Source of the DNA: Carposina sasakii
Taxonomy: Eukaryota > Arthropoda > Insecta > Lepidoptera > Carposinidae
Assembly: GCA_014607495.2 (NCBI GenBank)
Contig: CP053148.1
Span: 11,532,001-11,596,000 of the forward strand
DNA: 64,000 bases
Direction of reading: 5' to 3'
A program made the position numbers and the translations under genes. The notes beneath the pieces are model-generated. The model did no database searches. It saw only the letters and a list, made by a program, of their open reading frames with translations, and was not told where the DNA came from. Position 1 is the first letter of the stretch. Every line of letters begins with the position of its first letter. Below, one piece after another: positions 21,258 to 33,723 of the stretch.

Positions 21258-21976
21258 ACCATTTCGGGAACACATCCGTGTCTAAATGTATGTAGTTTGT
21301 TATTTTTCTATAATAGATCGATTGCCAACGCAATTTCCAGTTGTTACGCATGTTTTGAAAATAAAATAAACTATAATGACGTCATGTATAAATAAACCTG
21401 TGTTATAAATCCTTTATCCTCTCTAAAAAATTTACAACTGGTCTTATACTTGACTGTACTCAGCTTCTGTAAACATACTCACTCTATAATGCATAATGCT
21501 TTAAGCAATACCCTTCCTTGGCAGTCGGGTAAAAAGGCACAAAGCTACATTCACTCTATATACATCCGGACCAAATCGCAGACAACAGTTAATATGAAAT
21601 AAAAATGAGGAAATCACCCAATAAGACAAATGGAATCCACATAAAGAAATTATAGTTTGCATGAAAACAACACGAATCTCCTAGTAAGTCTTAGCCCTTA
21701 ACGACCTCGATTAACCGAATTAGACCTGCATTATTTTCATCTTGGAACCAAAATTCATGAGGAAATTAAATATCAACTAAACGGTGCCTATAGCTCATTT
21801 ATTCGTAATTAATGAAAACGACCAATATAGTATTAAGCGGTAATTAAAGCTAATTGGGTTGTGTACGAATTTTGATAGCAGAAATGTTAGAGATAAAATG
21901 TTAGAACTTTAACTTTTCAAGGGCGTCTTCACTTTATGATTCTGCAGTTCACGCCTTCAACTCAGCCTTCTGTATA
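21258..21976. other. Intergenic, no feature recognised
   Basis: AT-rich; no supported feature. Confidence 0.45.
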
Positions 21977-22202
21977 CAGGCTGTTTTTTTGTGGCCACCT
22001 TTAACGAAGGGTACGTATTCTATACATGAAATAAAGTAAGTTTATCAAGGGCTTGATTGTGCTTCACTTCGTATCCTGCTACGCGCGTCTATGTGCATTT
22101 ATGTCTATTTACTCAACTTTGGACCCTAATATTTTGGAAACCAGACACTTCCCAGGTATGCTTCCTGATCAGATTCTGTAGTTTTCGGGAACAGCCTTCC
22201 TG
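21977..22202 (+). mobile_element. TA-flanked MITE, family 'CAGGATG' copy 2, internally deleted
   Basis: It has family landmarks AACGAAGGGTACGTATTCTA and ACTTTGGACCCTAATATTTT, with TA on both flanks and a right end of CTTCCTG. It is ~226 bp against ~370 bp for full copies. The central T-rich block and part of the distal block are missing. Confidence 0.75.
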
Positions 22203-23809
22203 TATATATACTTTCATGGTATCATAAAAAAACGTAAATGTAAAAGAGTCGTTAAGTAAAATAAAGTAAAAGCGATTTGTTCAGAAATGATCACAGGAAA
22301 TAATAAAAACTCTAAAAGAAAACTAGAAACGACAAATTGGCGAGTCGTGCAGATAATATCCGAGAAACCGGGTGCTATAATTCTGAACCTAACAAGTTTT
22401 GAGGTGAACAGATAATTATATCCTATCAATAAGTAGAGGTACCGCAGTCACGTAAGTGCTTGCCAATTAAAGGTGCTATTCTACTTAAGGTAACCAACAG
22501 CAGCGACGTCGAGAGGCACAAACCGTAGACAAATAAATTATTTTTACCCATGTCATCTACACGCACGATAGTATCGCCTACTATGTTGTGTAGGGACTTT
22601 TACTAGTTACCCTCGCCAATGGAAGGAAAACTTACAGTAAACTTAAATAGTTTAAATTCTTAACTCTTTGTTTACTAACTTTGCCTGGTTCCTTTACCTC
22701 AAGTTGATAAAATAAATTTAGAAAGAATCAAAGTAAGCGGATCGGAACGTTCAGAAAACACGATCCACGTTTACTAATTAAACTATAAACTTTGAGTAAA
22801 TGTGGTTAGAATTGTATTTTCAAAGTTCAACCAATTAGCGCAGAAAACGTGGTAACTGGTAACTAAGCCGCACTTTTGTTGGTATTTGTATGAAGGTAAG
22901 TAAAATTAAAATATAGGAGGACGCCACATTAATTTCCTTTATTGGCCGTTCTAGTATCATGTATTTAAATATACTTAATGTTTAATATAAAGTTGAGGAA
23001 TCGTGGCTCGTAACCCGTCAATACCAGAAACTGCGTGCTTTCTATATGTACATTTTTTTTAAAATAGTAAGTGTAATTTCGAAGTAGCAGTAATAGTAAA
23101 TATTAGCACACTCGTACTGGTAAAAAATATAGAGTATACCTTAATCGTATGTTCATCTGTCTAATAAATCTATAGGTAATTATTATCGGACGCTCGACCC
23201 TAAAGGTTGTTGTACATAAATGTTTTTTCGCGGTGACAATTTACTGATTCGACGAATGAAATGTTAGGGTTCAACAGTGCTAATACGAAAATGAACAAGT
23301 GCTGTTTCTATGATAACCACTTATAGAAACAGATTGCTGAGCTACTCTATTAAAAACGAATTCGAAATGCAATTTCATATAAAAGCTAAACAATAACAAA
23401 GCAAAATATTTTCAAAATTAACATTTGAAACTGAGATTTAAACCTACAGTGGCCCTTATATTTCAGCTATTTTATATGCACTAAAACTGCTTTTATATAA
23501 CTACTTATCCTAAATAAATAATAATCCTGTAAACCAATTCAAAAGAATTAAGGAAATTGAAATCTTTCTGAAGCTTACTCCTCATTTATGGCTGAAACAA
23601 AAAAATATATTATAAACTTTCAACTCTAATATGACATTTTGTATCATAGGGTGTTTAGATATAGAGTTATTTTATTTATACTATTTTTAAAAAATGTCAA
23701 CCGTATAGTGTTTTTAGGTTGATTTCGCTAGTGCTTCAGAACTACAACGGTGAATTTAAATTATTAAGCTAATATTGCTATAATGGGCAAAAACCCCACA
23801 TGTTAGAAG
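22203..23809. other. Intergenic, no feature recognised
   Basis: About 1.6 kb of AT-rich DNA; only short chance open frames. Confidence 0.5.
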
Positions 23810-23838
23810 CCTTGTGGCGTGCTCTGAGGAAGACCTAC
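23810..23838 (+). mobile_element. RTE-tail fragment interrupted by a DNA transposon
   Basis: GAAGCCTTGTGGCGTGCTCTGA and GGAAGACCTAC match the GEAYVQQ-coding tail of the RTE-derived repeats at 2480 and 17407. The match stops where the TIR at 23839 starts. Confidence 0.45.
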
Positions 23839-24407
23839 AGAGAGCGCAGACCAGAGTCGCGACAGTTTTTAGACAGTCTTGTCTCACATAGACAAGTCTG
23901 TCTTTAAATTAGAAAGAAACAGTTTTGTCTACAACGCGCCGCACACCACATAAAGACGAAACTGTCTTGTCTACAATACCAATGTCATACCTAGAGATGG
24001 GTAAATAGCCGGATAGTTTAGATTATTATCGATTATTATAATACATTCGTGTCCATTAATAGTCATGCAATGGACAATAACCGCGCTATTATGGTATTTT
24101 AAAGAAATAAATGTATTTTATTGCAATTTTCGATTAACGAATGAAGTATCTTTTAAAGTATCATCATTTTTCATCAAATAAATGTACCTTCCACTTCGGA
24201 AGCATTGCAATTTTCGACCTGCTAATCACGCGAATGTAGTTGATCTAATATTATAGTATTTTCTGTATAGCACGTTTTAAAACAATTTACAAAAAATCCG
24301 TAAGTGTGAATAAAAAGGGTTCTACTCTTTTGCAACCCCTGGAAGATTTATTTACAATGAACAAAGGAGTTATATTTTTCCATAGTTTTATAAGATTTTC
24401 TAACACT

Positions 24408-24586
24408 ATCGATAGACCATGGAAAGTTGAGACAAAACCAATAGAATCGATAGTATCGATAGCTCCTTTGTCCTTTAATACAATACTATTGATAGACAAC
24501 AATACTATCGATAGTATCGAAACTCAATATTGAATGTACTATCGATATATAGCCATATCGAGAGATTTTCAAGGTCAACTATCGAT
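24408..24586. promoter_or_regulatory. Cluster of six ATCGAT (TATCGATA-like) sites
   Basis: ATCGAT occurs at 24408, 24446, 24455, 24507, 24541 and 24581, mostly as CTATCGATAG. The DREF-binding element of insects is TATCGATA, so the cluster is DRE-like. It lies inside a transposon and not near a recognised gene. It may be a simple-sequence expansion without regulatory meaning. Confidence 0.5.
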
Positions 24587-24671
24587 AGTTGGGCAACACT
24601 ACTGGGGTAGGTTGTTCGTCATCGCTAGACAGTTTTGTCGCTTGTGTGCGCGGCTGCATACATTTATTGAA

Positions 24672-24795
24672 CAGTGGGGTAAGCACGAACCTCTCGATAG
24701 TCCGTAACGCTAGCGTCTAACTGTCATTTCCCATATATTTTGCAAGCGACTCGCTAGCGTTACGCCGCGTAAAAAAGTTCGTGCTTACCCCACAG
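24672..24795. mobile_element. Nested 124-bp mini-element with 19-bp TIRs
   Basis: CAGTGGGGTAAGCACGAAC at the left pairs with GTTCGTGCTTACCCCACAG at the right (18 of 19). An inner pair, GTAACGCTAGCG / CGCTAGCGTTAC, also matches. It sits wholly inside the right part of the 23839-24953 transposon, so it probably arrived later. Confidence 0.75.
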
Positions 24796-24953
24796 AAGCC
24801 GACAGGTATTAGTCAGTCTTGTCGCTGCGTAGTTCTTGTAGGCTATAGACAACTTTGTCTATGAGATGTTTTGTCTGAAATGAGCGCGTCTTCTTATATT
24901 TTGTCAAACAATGGTCTGTCTTAAAACTGTCGTGACTCTGATCTGCGCTCTCT

Positions 24954-25950
24954 CAAACAGATAATAAAAAATTCGAACGTTAAAAAAACCAATGTCAATC
25001 CAAATTTGTATGGCCAGGTCTTTTTTGTATGGTTATTCATGGGTTTTACCTATAGCGCTAGTTACTATGTAGGTATATGACTACTTTATTGCCGTTATAA
25101 AAAATGGTAGTTACGAAATCAGGCACTATGAGTTATTATTTTACAGTCCTCTTAACAAAAATCGCAGCGAAGAAAAACCGAGAAGTATAAAGCCGAATGT
25201 TTAATATTCATTGTGAGGCTCGCTCTGATCTTTATCGAAGAGGTAAGTGCTACGGATTACCGTCCTACGCATTAGTATGGACCCTGTGTCGCCTGTGAAA
25301 TTGATTTGTTCCGACGTGTGTAGTCCTTTATTGCTTTCACCTTGTGGTATATGCTGGTAATTAACAGTTAGTTTAGGTTCACTGCACTGGCGTCGATAGG
25401 AAACGTGACTAGAAGTGTTTGGAATAGTTACGTCTATGTTTTAATAGCAGTAACGTTTTAAGACCTGTGAAGTGATGTTTTAACGCGGAAAATGTTCTAG
25501 TCTAGAGAATAGTCGTTAACGTTTGCAGACGTGTTTTACTACTCAAACATGATGTGAAGATTACGAGCACTGCACCTGCTTTGACTTATTATTGACATTA
25601 TTCACAGCCAATTTTAATTTAAAAAAATTGCATACATACTTATATTATTAGATTTATCTTCAATTTTTTTCATGTAAAATTTCCAATTTAGATAATAGTT
25701 ACAATATTTGACATTGATTTCGATATGTGAATATTCATGGGAATCCATATTGTCACTGGCGTTCAACCGTGACTTCTTCTGCGAACTTTATACCACCAAT
25801 ATATGAAAATGGCAATTTATTCCAACGTTTTAATAGTTATTCTGCTATTCGGTTCGGTGCCAAATTGAACAAATAAAAATCGTCCCAGCCATTAACAAAT
25901 TATAAATGATGTAACATACATGACTTCATATTAAAATAATTATAACACTA
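24954..25950. other. Intergenic, no feature recognised
   Basis: AT-rich; nothing supportable. Confidence 0.45.
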
Positions 25951-26280
25951 TATCTATACATATAATAAAAATGTAACGGATGTCTGTCTGTACATGGAAG
26001 ATATATAAGAAAAAATATTATAAAATACCTTTATCAACGCAATAGTACCCAAAACAATGATTTTTGGAATTTTTATCTGTTTGTCTGTGCGTTTGTGCAC
26101 GCTAATCTCAGAAACGGCTGAACCGATTTTGATGCAGTTTTCAGGAATATATTGTGACAGGTCCCACTTAACATATTGGCTACTTTTTATCCCGGGAAAA
26201 TGTTTTTATCCCGGATAATTTCGATATTTTGTTTTTTTTTTCTGTAGTCCACGCGGACGGAGTCGCGGGCGTCCACTAGT
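25951..26280 (+). mobile_element. CTAGT-type Helitron-like repeat
   Basis: It starts TATCTATACATATAATAAAA, passes through AACGGCTGAACCGATTTTGA and CCCGGATAATTTCGATATTT, and ends CCACGCGGACGGAGTCGCGG followed by GCGTCCACTAGT. The CTAGT terminus and lack of TIRs are the hallmark of lepidopteran non-autonomous Helitron-like repeats. Non-coding. Confidence 0.65.
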
Positions 26281-27154
26281 ATATACTATACCTACTACAA
26301 GTAGCAGACGCGCTCGACTTTCCGCGTAACCATAAAATTATTGCCCGTGTTCTGATGTTGATGTATGAGCTTTATAACTGCCGAATTTCGTGTGAAAGAG
26401 TAAGAATACAAACATTTGGCATACTCACAAACTTTCAAATTTTATAAAATTAGTTGGTTAGAATTAGTAAAAGGTATAGTTTAATTTTATTTTAGCCGAA
26501 AAATTTCTTTTATTCAATACTGACTCGGGAGGATATCAAAGCCAAAAATCATTAAATGCCATCATGTCTTCTGTTGGACTTATCAAGTTGGTATACTCGT
26601 ATACCTACCTATAGACTACACACTTTTAAAAATAATACCTGCAGCATAATATAGCTATGTTTTTATTATTTATATAGATTAATCAGCCTGCGTAAGAACA
26701 CCTACAATGTGCGTAGCCTCTTTCAAATGCTACCTATCTTAAGATTACCTACCTTGAGGAATTGAATACTTAACAGCCATTTTACAGGTAGATTTTCTCT
26801 ATTTCTGTTCAAAGTTAACTTATTCATAGACCGGGTGATGGTTACGTGAATGTATAGGAACTAGTACACCATGACTTGCATCGGTAATGTACTAAGTTAT
26901 GCTACAGGTTATATGGACCGTGAAACGCTTGCCTCGATAAATCGAGCAAGAATCTTGCCGGGATGTAGAATATAAGCTGAAGCGATGGAGCTTTGTATAA
27001 CTATTATTTTAAAAGTTCTCATACTTATGGAGTGGTGTTGATGGGTTCAATACTTTGGTCACCTGCCCGTAGACAACTAATAAGGAACTTTTCTTTCTCG
27101 TTGTATTCAACATCTTTAGGTACTCAATACACAGCTTTGCTAACTTTACTTACG
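26281..27154. other. Intergenic, no feature recognised
   Basis: AT-rich; no gene supported. Confidence 0.45.
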
Positions 27155-27271
27155 GCCAATTTTAATACTAGAGATGAAAATGAATCTCAGAGTTTTTTGG
27201 TTCCGAAATGGTTCCGTATGAAAATGAAATCTGATATATGAAAAAAAAATCTATCAATATCTGTTATTGGC
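27155..27271 (+). mobile_element. Palindromic MITE, family 'GCCAATTT' copy 3
   Basis: It starts GCCAATTTTAATACTAGAGA like copy 1 and ends CTGTTATTGGC. The interior is more diverged and slightly shorter. Confidence 0.65.
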
Positions 27272-27411
27272 TGTAAACAAAAATGGCTTTTCTAATATTT
27301 TTTTTTTATCTAGGTATAAGTTATGAACAGTTTAATTTGACTAATATTTCTAGTATTCTAGATAGGTACTTACTGTGCTTTTAGAAGTAATGTAGGTTAT
27401 GTAGTTAAGAG

Positions 27412-27960
27412 CCTATGCAGCTAAAAGAATTCGTCTACTGACAGATGTCGAGACTGCTAGAATTGTTTATTTTAGCTATTTCCATAATATAATGACATAC
27501 GGTATTTTATTATGGGGAAGCGCAGCTGATTGGGAGTCAATATTTAAAAGAGCTATCCGTGCAATTCTAAACTTAGGGTCCAGGGTCACATTACGTAAGA
27601 AAGAATTGAATATAATGACCTTGGCCTCGAATTATATTTATGAAAATTTATTATATGTTCATAAGAATTTAGATAAATTTAATAAAATGTCATGTGCACA
27701 AAATAAATACAAGAGGTAAGAACAGACTTGTTGCTCATGTGTCCCGTCTCCGCAAAGTCAGTAAATATTCATGGGTCATGTATACTTTTCTACAACAAGC
27801 TTCCTAACTCAAAGGGCTACCTACTGTAAATTTAAAAACACTGTGAAGAAAAAACTTTGCATGAAAGAATATTATACAGTATTAGAATTTTATGATAGCG
27901 ACATGGAAGTGAATTGTTCTAGATGACGCAATCTATGTTTTACTTTCAATTTAGCTTAGT
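27412..27960 (+). pseudogene. Jockey-type LINE reverse transcriptase C-terminal remnant
   Basis: An open frame from 27412 to 27719 reads AYAAKRIRLLTDVETARIV, then YFSYFHNIMTYGILLWGSAA, then IFKRAIRAILNLGSRVTLRK and LNIMTLASNYIYENLLYVHK. The YFH-IM-YGI-LWG block followed by a basic helix and 'L..Y.YE.L...' is the thumb/C-terminal region of Jockey-clade insect LINEs. After the stop at 27717-27719, similarity continues in other frames to about 27960 (PVSR-like and FYN-like segments), so frameshifts are present. The reverse transcriptase core is absent through 5' truncation. Confidence 0.75.
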
Positions 27961-29110
27961 AGGTATAGTTAATATGTGTTGGTGAATGTCAGAAGCGCTA
28001 TAGTGCGTGACTTTTGGTCTAATGTTATTCCGTATTAGGTATATATTTAAGCTGTGAATGCCGCGGTTGCTCTTCTGTTTACATTTTACCGTGAACTATT
28101 GTCAAATATATTTTTTTTTATAGTTTAGTTTAGTAGATACTTATTTGACATTGATACTCTGTGGACACCTTTTTATTTTTATTTATACAGTTTGAAAATG
28201 GACCTGTACTTAATTTGTGTAAGTGGGTATGTAATTTATATGAATTTAAATTAATTGTGTTATGATAATTGAATTTATACACACTAAAAGTGTTACTATC
28301 TGATATAATCCAATGTAAGATTGGCTTTTGTTAATAACTTAGTTTTGACTGTGTCGCTGGGAGTTTTCTTGCTATTTCTTCTTAGCAATAACACTTCACT
28401 GAGATTGTAACAGTTAGTGAATCTATGCGGTGTGTATAATGTTGGTTCTGCTAAAGGAGAACTGTGAAGCTCTCCTGGATTTCGTCTTTAGACCTTAACT
28501 CTTTTAATTTGATTAGGCCCCGAATGATATTCGCACCTTGGGGTGGTCGTTGCCAAAGCAAAAGTATTCTATTTATTTTTGGGTTGTTTAAATTCACCTC
28601 CTTTTTTAGGTACTTACTGTGAAAATAACTTTTAGAAGTTAATGCTTTCATGTGTAGTATATTTGTAGGTATACGAGGTTGTACTAAGGCGGTTTATTAA
28701 GTATCACAGAATAAATCTAATACAAACCTATTACCTTATTAATTACACGATCTACAAATTATTAATTACTCTGCTAGGGTCTTGGTTTTTGTTCTTGTTG
28801 ATTTACGAAATGGGGACAAACGGAATGTTGATATCTGAAAATAAAAAGATACGTAGACCATTCCCGTAGTCTTTGGACGACTAATTGTAGCGTGCAGATA
28901 GCAAATTACCATTTTATATTCCATTTTCGAGCTTTAGCATTTCAGTTGAATTTTTCCTGTGAGTTCTAGGTATTTTTAAAGCGACTTCTTGAAGTTTTTC
29001 GGAAAATTTATCAATTGAGTGAGCAATTGGGATGCTTATAAAAGAAGGAAGAAGTAGTTTTTGTCTCGATTCCTGTTTTTATGCAAACCGAGCCTACTTG
29101 TAGTACAAAT
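27961..29110. other. Intergenic, no feature recognised
   Basis: AT-rich; no supported gene. Confidence 0.45.
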
Positions 29111-29360
29111 ACGGCCGACTGGTCTAGTAGGTAGTGGCCCTGCCTGCGACGCCATAGGTCCTAGGTTTGAATCCCGGTAAGTGCAAACATTGATATGATG
29201 AATATCAATGTTTGTTTCCGAGTCATGGATGTTTCTATACTTATCTATGTATTTATATACCGTTGCTTAGTACCCACGACACAAGACCTTAGGGATCTTA
29301 CTGTGGGACTAGGTTAATGTATTGTGTAGTGTGTGAATATTTATTTATTATTATTAAAAA
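29111..29360 (+). mobile_element. tRNA-derived SINE
   Basis: The head resembles a tRNA with pol III boxes: an A-box-like GGTCTAGTAGGTAGTGGCC and a B box GGTTTGAATCC. The body CAATGTTTGTTTCCGAGTCA..CTTAGTACCCACGAC and a TTATT-rich tail follow. A diverged copy lies at 3200-3512. The head carries no complete cloverleaf. Confidence 0.7.
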
Positions 29361-30164
29361 TAATAATAATAAAGAATTGCTACTATTACGAGGTAAATGG
29401 CTTCGGTATATCTTATACTGCAAAGAATAAGCTATAAAACTGACAAATTTTAACAATAACAACCAACATGCAAAAATTTTCTCATATGTAATTATTACTG
29501 TATAATACCTAGGTACTTCGAGGTACCATGCCTAGAATGAATGAAGTGAAAGGGATGAAAAAACATGTAAAATAATGTGAAATACTTATTAAAATGTACG
29601 TAATTTTTACAACAAATAACGGGACGTTTAGTAAAAAACAGTTTTGCCAAATATTTTATTATACATTTAAAAGGATTACATCCATTAGTGCACGAAAGGG
29701 GCGAGATAGCGAAAAAAAGAAAAATTACATAATCTAGGACGCTAAAAGAACCCGTTATCTACTTGGTCGATTTACAAGATAATTTGGACATGTCTAGGAT
29801 GAATGATGATGGTTTTTATACATCGATAGTCGTTAAGTTCAGGGAAAGATAGTAACGGAATTTTGCTGCCTAAATATCATTACAATTAAACATGAATCGA
29901 TTGGGCATTTGTTCTATCAAATAATATAGCCTAGACATATAACATATAATAGACATAGAACATTTAGCACATATAAGTAAGTAGTACAATTTTGGGCAGT
30001 TTAATCTGATTATTTTTAAGGAGGTGTCTTTCATTTGTAAGTAATAGCAATTTCTTGATACATCGAAACAAATATTAAAATACGAGTAGATACAACTAGT
30101 GAAAGTTTTTTACTTTAAGATAGAATCATTGCAAATTATTATCAGAAATAGTAAATCAATAAAA
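29361..30164. other. Intergenic, no feature recognised
   Basis: AT-rich, starting with ATT/AAT triplet runs at 29350-29375. Confidence 0.45.
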
Positions 30165-30432
30165 GTAATTCTTCTATGCTGCTCTGGGAGTGAAGAAAAA
30201 CGTATAATACTACAGCTGCTTCTCTTCCCGGGCATGCTGTACAAGTCAGTAGAGGGACAAGAGGATCTTGGTGTTTTGTAGGCGATGGGCTGACCACCTG
30301 TCACTTCTAACCGAACTTGTACATCTCAACTATACCCTCAAAATTGGTCAGAAGTGGCACCATGTGGTTCTATCGGCCCTTGGTGCTCTGCCTACCCCGA
30401 AGGGATAAAGGCGTGATTATATGTATGTGTAA
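30165..30432 (+). mobile_element. SINE-like repeat with LINE-type 3' end
   Basis: CAGCTGCTTCTCTTCCCGGG, ACAAGTCAGTAGAGGGACAA and GCGATGGGCTGACCACCT recur at 61195-61312. The 3' half (GTGGCACCATGTGGTTCTAT..CTCTGCCTACCCC) recurs inverted at 48744-48860. The last ~45 bp, ending GGCGTGATTATATGTATGT, match the LINE tail at 6950-7125. The family therefore probably borrows that LINE's 3' end. Confidence 0.65.
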
Positions 30433-31386
30433 AAGTAATTTTAAAAATAAATACGTACCAAGACCGGAGAATCAAAATTTGTCACGTCATATATTTCCAT
30501 ATCAAAAATCCAGGTTTTTGATACTTTTGACGGAATGAAAACTGAACTGAAATGCAAATGTCAATTTAGCGACCATCAATCAAACATGGTTTAAGCAGTA
30601 ACTAGATCAACTCAGTGGAATTATACTTTTGTATGTATACTTCAACTTGTGGATAGACTTTTTGACAGTGTTCCTACCTACATACTAATACTTTAAAAAT
30701 AATACCTTAAATATATAACTTTGTATACATTTGTTGACTGGTCCTAATAAATAAATAAGTTAATACAGACCAAAAATGTTGTTATCGCCAAAGCCGTGCA
30801 AATTAGGGTTAATATTTAAAAATTCTATTTTATTAAAATTTTATATTGGTTACTTTTTTGGTAGGTGTTTGATCGATGGCCGCTAAATTAAATATTATTA
30901 TTTCAAGACAATTAAGTATTATACCAGAGGAAATCTGAATTTGTGAAAATGATTCTTTGTAAAACATCGTGTGCAATTACAAAAAGAACTTTCGACCGAG
31001 CGAGCTTTCTTTCTTATGTAAAATGCACTTTACCTAGCTCTAACAGTTAAAACTTAATTGTTAAAATTTAACTTAACTAATCCGAATGTTGTTACAGGAC
31101 GTATTATTTAAAGATATGCTTTATAAAACATGATTTTATGACTTTCTGGAGATTTATACATCAAAAAGAACACTGTATAAATAAAAGCACACAGGTAACT
31201 TAGATTTATGAAATACAGCAAGTAGACACAACGCTTTATCATATTTTGTTTGTTACCGTTTTACATCATTTATAGTATAGTACATTAATGTTATTTCCTC
31301 TTTAAATATTTTTAAAATACAAGAAACAATCATGTTAAATATTTGTATGTATAGTTTTCACAATAAATAAATGCATTTTAGGTATA
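30433..31386. other. Intergenic, no feature recognised
   Basis: AT-rich; nothing supportable. Confidence 0.45.
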
Positions 31387-31646
31387 CAGGATGTCTTTTT
31401 GTCATCAACGTTTCCGAAAGGCGAATATTACACATTCTCTCAAGACATATTTTCCTCCATACCTGGGTACTACTGGAAACTGCCTGGTTTTCAAGATATT
31501 CAAGTCCAAAATTAATATCAGATTACATCTTGCAGAAATGCAAAAATGCACGTAGACGCGTGTCACAAACATTTTTCTCTCTATAATATACGGAGTACCT
31601 ACGTGTCTACGTATCATAAGCTGATGCAAACCAAAAAACACCCTCT
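31387..31646 (-). mobile_element. TA-flanked MITE, family 'CAGGATG', diverged copy
   Basis: The order of landmarks is reversed relative to the copies at 8896 and 34626: TACCTGGGTACTACTGGAAA, CTTGAATATC-type complement of GATATTCAAG, and CAAAAATGCACGTAGACGCG. Many substitutions make this the oldest of the six copies. TA precedes the left end. Confidence 0.65.
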
Positions 31647-33516
31647 AGGTTTTATATTAGTAAGACCAACCTAATAAAGTCCTCTGACCTAGGTGCTGTC
31701 TTTATAATCCGTTTGTACGACATTGAAAAATTCTATACATACTTAAGACAGTAAAAATAATATTATAACTGGTTACAGAGAATACTACCATTAATACTAA
31801 AAGAAGAGAAAAAAAAATGTTATTAGTAAAACATTAAATAAAAGGTACCTTAATCATTATCATGATGTTCCAATGGCTTCATAAGTTATAGAAAATCATA
31901 GATTGTAGAAATCCTATATTATTATAAGCATTAAAATTTTGTACTTAACATTATTTTTTTTAAACTGGTTTTATGTAAAAAACGCAAAAATATTTTATGC
32001 ATTAATCTAACAAAATCAATGACATAATATAAATCAAATTTTAAAATAAAATTTGTAATTCAGATAAAAATCACTTACATTTTATAATACTAATCTAATA
32101 AAACACAGAATATATAACTTATAGATTAAATTTAATTAATTAAAACCACTGACTTATGTAATATAAAATAAGTCATATTCATAAATACAAGTTTATCGCC
32201 AAAATTCCAATATCTCTTAGTTCACGTATCTACAAAGATGAATGTAGGCTTCATAGACATTACTAACATTTTCTAAGTAAGTAGTAGGTATTTGAACATG
32301 ATGGTAAGTTACAAACATTATTAACGTTAGTGGCTTTGCAAACACACGTTAATAATCTCATAATGACAAATGCCATTCGTATATAACTTGTGTGTTTAGC
32401 GTGTTACTAACCTATTTACTAACGAGTGGTTACTACGCCATCAATCGATTCTATCTAATACAACTGTTTAAAGTTTTTGTATTGTGTGCTTTTATCATGG
32501 TTTAAGTAAAAAAAAAATCCTTAGAAACAACTCTTTAATAAACCGCAAACGCATTTCGCGAAGTTATTATTGAGTATGTATTACCTAATACAAACTAAAA
32601 ATAAATATTTGTACATCACACCACTAAATGTAGAAAGTATTATAGGTATATTCAAAGTTATAAAACACAAAGTTACGAAAACTTATTAATCATAGCGTTA
32701 TTATTATTTGCTTCAGATAATCTACATTTAAAGCGTAAGCTCTGAATCTATTATACTAGTTGACATCAAAGTAAAGTTTCTTTTAAATAGAATCTTCTTA
32801 ATTTAAGACATTCAGGGCTATTTGGAACTATTCATATTATCTTAATAAACTATGAGTGGCATGGAAGCTTTCATACTAAAATTTATACAAAAAAATATTG
32901 AATAAAATAAATGTAAGTACTTAGTCTTTGAAGCTACCGCTATTTCTAATTGAGGCAGGTAGATACCTAGTTAAAGTTAAACCTGTTGCATGCCAAAGGA
33001 AATTAAATTAACTTACATTATAACCGAACACTTCTGTTGCTACCAGAATCCACAAGTGTTGTGAATATTTTATTTCGTATGAGCACTATTCTATTTATAT
33101 ATTTACATCATCCTATAGGTAGTCCCAATATTAAACAGGGATATGTTAAGGTTATCACGTTAAATATAACATATATTGATAAACTACACAATAAAGTTAT
33201 ACTTTACCTATACATTTATCGTGGATATATACTGTATACTATATTATTGATTATATGATTATGCACGAACAATACTTAGATATCAGTCTCGATGAATGAA
33301 ATTAAAGTATTTACATTAGAGAGCTTAGTCACCTATATTTACAGGAAAGTTAAGGCTGCAGTATGGCGACGATGAATGTACAGAATCGATAAACAACTAG
33401 GTACATAAGATATTACGAAAAATACGAGAGTCAAAAATTATCGTGAAGATTATAAATTTGAACCGAAAACTTGTCTTATGTGTTACTTTTGAAATATTTT
33501 TAATACGCAATCACTA
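31647..33516. other. Intergenic, no feature recognised
   Basis: About 1.9 kb of very AT-rich DNA; no gene, RNA or repeat boundary could be supported. Confidence 0.5.
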
Positions 33517-33723
33517 CATATTATAAAACAAAGTCGCTTGCCGCTGTCTGTCCGTCCCTTATATGCTTAGATCTTTCAAACTAGGGAACGGATTTTCATG
33601 CGGTTTTTTAAATAGATAGAGTGATTCACAAGGAATGTTTATAGTGTATAACTAGACACCCGCCCCGGCTTCGCACGGGAGTAATGCACTCTCACGCGGG
33701 CGAAGCCATGGGCGGCCGCTAGT
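33517..33723 (+). mobile_element. CTAGT-ended repeat, second subtype
   Basis: AAAGTCGCTTGCCGCTGTCT near 33530 opens the element. It ends GCGAAGCCATGGGCGGCCGC followed by TAGT. The CGGGCGAAGCC-rich terminus and CTAGT end place it with the Helitron-like repeats, but the body differs from the 25951 and 46311 copies. Confidence 0.55.

Larger units (their letters stand above)
23839..24953. mobile_element. ~1.1-kb non-autonomous DNA transposon with ~37-bp TIRs
   Basis: AGAGAGCGCAGACCAGAGTC, then GCGACAGTTTTTAGACAG, opens the element. The right end is the near-exact complement (CTGTCTTAAAACTGTCGTGA, then CTCTGATCTGCGCTCTCT). Both subterminal regions carry repeated GTCTTGTC/GTTTTGTC/GACAAGTCTG words in both orientations, as subterminal transposase-binding repeats do in hAT- or P-type elements. 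No transposase frame exists, and the target duplication could not be resolved. Two further structures lie inside: the ATCGAT cluster and a nested mini-element. Confidence 0.75.
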
